This document shows, piece after piece, positions 60,825-64,000 of a stretch of DNA of 64,000 bases (its first letter is position 1; each line of letters starts with the position of its first letter). This stretch comes from Salinarimonas rosea DSM 21201 (GTDB lineage Bacteria; Pseudomonadota; Alphaproteobacteria; Rhizobiales; Beijerinckiaceae). The position numbers and the translations under genes were made by a program. The notes below the pieces were generated by a model. That model worked only from the letters and a program-made list of their open reading frames with translations. It was not told where the DNA came from and ran no database searches. Location of the stretch: the NCBI RefSeq assembly GCF_000429045.1, contig NZ_AUBC01000025.1, forward strand, positions 1 through 64,000, written 5' to 3'.

Positions 60825-62261
60825 ATGGAAGACATCCTCGTCACCGGCGCCACCATCGTCAGCATGGACGCCGAGCGGCGCGTGATCGCCGACGGCGCCA
60901 TGGCGGTGAGCGGCGGGCGCATCGTCGCGGTCGGCCCGCGCGAGGAGGTCGAGGCGGCCCATTCCGTCGCGCGCATCGTCGACGGGCGCGGCAAGATCCT
61001 GATGCCGGGCCTGATCGACGTCCACGCCCATGCCGGCCACGGGCTGATCAAGTCCATGGGCATGACCGACGGCGACCGCTGGGAGGCGATCTGCGGGGAG
61101 GTCTACACCACGGGCTCGACGCCGGAGTTCTGGCACGCCGAGGCGCGGCTCGCCGCGCTGGAGCGGCTGCGCTTCGGCGTCACCTGCGGGGTCTCCCTGC
61201 TCGGCGGCGGCGACACCGTGATGCGCACGGACGATCCCGTCTACGGCGAGGCGCACGCGCAGGGCGTGGCCGAGGTCGGCATCCGCTCGATCGTCGCGGT
61301 GGGGCCGACGCGCGCGCCCCATCCCTGGACCTACGCCACGGTGAGCGAGGACGGCGAGAGCACGCGCTACCCGGTCGATTTCGACCGGCAGATGCGCACC
61401 TGCGAGACCCTGATCGAGCGCCTGCACGGCTCGGCCGGAGGCCGCGTGCGGATCGCCCTCGTCTACCCCGTCCTGCGCGACGAGCACGAGGCCGGGATGG
61501 CGCCCGGCGACTACGCCGAGGCCGTGCGGCAGGCGCGCGCGGTGCGGGCGCTCTCGCGCTCCGCCGGCGTGCTGTTCACGCAGGACGGCCACTGGCGCGG
61601 CTCGGTGCGGCGCGCCGACGCGCTCGGCCTGCTCGGGCCCGACGCGCTGCTCTCGCACGCGATCGACCTCCACGACGACGAGATCGCGATCTGCGCCGAC
61701 ACCGGCACGCGCATCGCCCACAACCCGTCCGCGGTGGCCTCGATCAAGGGCCGCTGCCCGGCGATCGAGCTGATGGAGGCGGGCGTCGTCGTGGCGCTGG
61801 GCTCCGACGCCACGGCGCCCGATCGCTCGGGGGACATGTTCCGCCACATGCAGCAGGCGATGCACTACCACCGCCGGCACTACCGCGACGCCTCCGTCCT
61901 CCCCGTCGGCAAGGCGCTCGAGATGGCGACCATCGATGCGGCGACCGCGCTCGGCCTCGCCGACGAGATCGGCTCGCTCGAGCCCGGCAAGCGCGCGGAC
62001 GCGATCCTCGTCGACGCGCGCCACGCGCACCTCGCGCCCGCCAACATGCCGGTCCACCGCGTCGTCGCCTTCGCCAACGGCAACGACGTCGAGACGGTGA
62101 TGGTCGACGGCGAGATCCTGCTCGAGGCGGGGCGGCCGACCCACGTCGACCCCCTCGCGGTCGCGCTCGAGGCGGAGCGGCAGGCGGAGCTGACCGTCGC
62201 GCGCATCGGCGCGTGGGACGCGCTCGACGTCGCGCCGGGCTGGGGGCGCACGCGGGGCTGA
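60825..62261 (+). CDS. Amidohydrolase superfamily protein (deaminase/TrzN-like)
   Basis: A 478-residue cytoplasmic hydrolase. The first metal motif is LIDVHAHAGHG (H67, H69), the second histidine of strand 6 is in ALLSHAIDL, and the strand-8 Asp is in VALGSDATAPDRSGDMF. C-terminal ATALGLADEIGSLEPGKRAD fits the nucleobase/atrazine deaminase branch (SsnA, TrzN, 8-oxoguanine deaminase). The strand-5 His-x-x-Glu seen in that branch is replaced by FTQDGHW, so the active site is altered. Context with hydantoinase and ABC importer suggests hydrolysis or deamination of a nitrogen heterocycle. Confidence 0.85.
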   Translation: MEDILVTGATIVSMDAERRVIADGAMAVSGGRIVAVGPREEVEAAHSVARIVDGRGKILMPGLIDVHAHAGHGLIKSMGMTDGDRWEAICGEVYTTGSTPEFWHAEARLAALERLRFGVTCGVSLLGGGDTVMRTDDPVYGEAHAQGVAEVGIRSIVAVGPTRAPHPWTYATVSEDGESTRYPVDFDRQMRTCETLIERLHGSAGGRVRIALVYPVLRDEHEAGMAPGDYAEAVRQARAVRALSRSAGVLFTQDGHWRGSVRRADALGLLGPDALLSHAIDLHDDEIAICADTGTRIAHNPSAVASIKGRCPAIELMEAGVVVALGSDATAPDRSGDMFRHMQQAMHYHRRHYRDASVLPVGKALEMATIDAATALGLADEIGSLEPGKRADAILVDARHAHLAPANMPVHRVVAFANGNDVETVMVDGEILLEAGRPTHVDPLAVALEAERQAELTVARIGAWDALDVAPGWGRTRG

Positions 62262-62302
62262 GGGCGCGGCTCACCGGCCGGCGAGATCGCCGGACCTTCG
62301 GC

Positions 62303-63046
62303 TCACACGTGCCCGAAACGCTCCTGCGTGCGCCGGCGCACCTGCTCGAACAGCTCGTAGAGCCCCCAGCCGATGAACGACAGGAGCAGCACCATGCCGA
62401 TCACGGTCGCCGTGTCGGCGCTCTCCTGGCCGGCGGCGAGCAGGTAGCCGATCCCCTGGTTCGCCCCCATCAGCTCGCCGATGACGACGGCGGTGACGGC
62501 GAGCGTGCTCGCCACCGTCATGCCGGCGAGCAGCGTCGGCAGCGTCGCCGGCAGCTCGATGTGCACGAAGCGCTGCCGGGCCGACAGCCGCAGGACCCGG
62601 GCGAGGTCGCCGTAGGAGCGCGGCAGGAAGCGCAAGCCCGACAGGACGCCGGTCATGATCGGGAAGAAGGTGACGATCGCCACGAGCACGATCTTCGGCG
62701 CCGGCCCCAGCCCGAGCCAGAGCAGCAGGAGCGGCGCGATGGCGATCTTCGGCGCGGTCTGGAGCAGCAGCACGAGCGGCATCGAGAGCCGCTCCAGGAT
62801 CGGCGCACGCGCGAAGGCGAGCGCCGCCGCGATGCCGAGCACGAGGCCGAGCAGGTAGCCCCAGGCCAGCTGCCCGAGGGTCACCGCGACGTGGTCGGCG
62901 AGGCGCGCGTTCTCGTGGAGGAAGACCATGCGCCGCGCGACGTCGAGGGGCGCCGGAAGCAGGTAGCCCGGCACCCCGAAGAGATGCACCGCGGCCAGCC
63001 AGGCCAGCAGGATGGCGGCGAGCCCCGCCAGGCCGCGGATCAGCAC
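62303..63046 (-). CDS. ABC transporter permease (SsuC/TauC/ThiX type)
   Basis: A 247-residue permease from GTG 63046, 3 bp after the binding-protein stop. Its helices include YLLGLVLGIAAALAFARAPI. The family loop LARVLRLSARQRFVHIELPA, followed by TLPTLLAGMTVAS, contacts the ATPase. Related systems import sulfonates, thiamine precursors, riboflavin or pyrimidines. No ATPase gene follows on this side, so it may lie beyond the right edge. Confidence 0.92.
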   Translation of the reverse strand: MLIRGLAGLAAILLAWLAAVHLFGVPGYLLPAPLDVARRMVFLHENARLADHVAVTLGQLAWGYLLGLVLGIAAALAFARAPILERLSMPLVLLLQTAPKIAIAPLLLLWLGLGPAPKIVLVAIVTFFPIMTGVLSGLRFLPRSYGDLARVLRLSARQRFVHIELPATLPTLLAGMTVASTLAVTAVVIGELMGANQGIGYLLAAGQESADTATVIGMVLLLSFIGWGLYELFEQVRRRTQERFGHV

Positions 63047-63049
63047 GGC

Positions 63050-64000
63050 TCAGTTCCCGATCGTCTTCGGATCCGCGACGACGAACGTGCTCGCGTCGGG
63101 CGCCTGATCGATGACGTCGTACTGCGCCAGGATGTCGGCGTTGGCCTGCCAGGCCTCGAGATCGGCGACGCCGAGCCCGCGCTCGTCGGTGAGCGGGCTG
63201 CGCCAGACCGACTCGGCGAAGGTCTTCTCGAAGGCGGTGACGAGGGACGGCTTCTGCTCGGCCCAGGTCGGCGTGTACTTCTCCATGGCGATGTCGAGCG
63301 CGGCCTCGATGTTGCCGTCCATGGTCCACTCGTAGGAGCGGGTCACGGCGGCGGTGAAGCGGCGCACGAGGTCGGGGTTCTCCTCGAGCAGGCTCGCGCT
63401 GGTGACGACCACGTTGCCGAAGGACGGCAGGAAGTCGTTCGAGAGGATCATGTCGACCTCGACGCCCGCGCCCTCGAGCACGTACTTGCGCAGCTCGGAG
63501 AAGACGATCGCGTCGACCTGGTCCGACTGCAGGGCCTGCACGATCGCGCCGGTGTCGATCAGCTCCACCGTCACGTCGTCGAGCCCGAGCCCGGCCTCGG
63601 CCAGCCCGACCTGGAGCTGGAGGTAGTTCGGGCTGCCGTAGCTCGTCACGGCCACCGTCTTGCCGGCGAGGTCGGCATAGCTGTCGATGCCGGTCTCGGC
63701 CTTGGCGAGCAGCGCGCCGATGCCGCGCTGGTAGGTGGTGTGGACCACCCGGACGGGCAGGCCGTTCGCAGCCGCCGCGATCACCGCGTCGCCGTTGGGA
63801 AAGCCGAACTGGACGTTCCCGGCAGCGATGTTCGTCAGGATGTCGGAGGCGCCGGCGTAGATGAACTCGACGTCGATGCCCTCGTCGGCGAAGAAGCCGT
63901 TCTCGACCCCCGCGTAGAGCGGTGCGTAGAACGGCACCGCCGCGCCGTCGATCTGGAGCAGGACCTCGTCCTGCGCGAGAGCCGGCGTCGCCAGCAGCAG
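63050..64000 (-). CDS. ABC transporter substrate-binding protein (NMT1/THI5-like), 5' end cut off
   Basis: At least 316 codons, running off the window at 64000. The visible start LLLATPALAQDEVLLQIDG is the end of a signal peptide with cleavage after ALA. The domain shows PFYAPLYAGVENGFFADEGI, GNVQFGFPNGDAVIAAAANG and KTVAVTSYGSPNYLQLQVGL, the fold of THI5/NMT1 and pyrimidine or hydroxymethylpyrimidine binders. With the permease it forms a second importer next to the amidohydrolase gene, convergent with it. Confidence 0.92.
   Translation of the reverse strand: MLLATPALAQDEVLLQIDGAAVPFYAPLYAGVENGFFADEGIDVEFIYAGASDILTNIAAGNVQFGFPNGDAVIAAAANGLPVRVVHTTYQRGIGALLAKAETGIDSYADLAGKTVAVTSYGSPNYLQLQVGLAEAGLGLDDVTVELIDTGAIVQALQSDQVDAIVFSELRKYVLEGAGVEVDMILSNDFLPSFGNVVVTSASLLEENPDLVRRFTAAVTRSYEWTMDGNIEAALDIAMEKYTPTWAEQKPSLVTAFEKTFAESVWRSPLTDERGLGVADLEAWQANADILAQYDVIDQAPDASTFVVADPKTIGN

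Overview
This window reads as chromosomal DNA of a high-GC alphaproteobacterium, most likely of the order Hyphomicrobiales (Rhizobiales). The evidence is the mdh-sucCD-sucAB-lpd order, the DUF2948-hisD pair, the rplU-rpmA-GNAT-obg-proB cluster, an HWE-family histidine kinase and a mesaconyl-CoA hydratase. A Salinarimonas- or Methylobacterium-like relative is plausible, but the sequence alone does not fix the genus. No rRNA, tRNA, CRISPR array or intact insertion sequence was recognised.

Layout. 1-9.9 kb (minus strand): TCA-cycle operon mdh-sucC-[toxin/antitoxin]-sucD-sucA-sucB-lpd. 10.2-15.8 kb: TetR regulator, chemoreceptor, DUF2948-hisD, DsbA-family protein. 15.8-16.7 kb: three copies of a 180-bp hairpin repeat around a GIY-YIG nuclease gene. 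16.7-19.2 kb: Lhr-like helicase. 19.3-24.7 kb: LysR regulator divergent from a D-cysteine desulfhydrase/cysteate lyase-like enzyme and a polar amino-acid ABC transporter. 24.8-28.9 kb: imelysin-DUF1513 pair, YkvA-like and DUF421 membrane proteins, and a small overlapping gene pair carrying an HTH domain. 28.9-36.4 kb (minus strand): acyl-CoA ligase-livGHMKF. 36.7-43.5 kb: HWE kinase, SH3-I78 protein, upp, two Tad pilus pseudopilins, mesaconyl-CoA hydratase. 43.6-48.5 kb (minus strand): rplU-rpmA-GNAT-obg-[VapBC-like]-proB. 48.7-50.1 kb: a lower-GC island with a HicAB-like pair and a broken IS1-like transposase. 50.3-64 kb: SugE exporter, then a catabolic region with dihydropyrimidinase/hydantoinase, GntR regulator, VOC protein, a peptide-type ABC transporter, a second solute-binding protein without a signal peptide, an amidohydrolase, and a permease plus THI5/NMT1-like binding protein cut by the window edge.

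How parts fit together. Two toxin-antitoxin modules sit inside otherwise conserved housekeeping operons (between sucC and sucD, and between obg and proB), with very short or overlapping junctions. In the last 13 kb, a GTGTATAC-type motif lies in both the hydantoinase/gntR divergent promoter and the VOC-ABC promoter. This suggests that one GntR/FCD repressor controls uptake and ring opening of a cyclic amide or nucleobase-like compound. Two families of inverted-repeat elements punctuate intergenic spaces and ABC operons.
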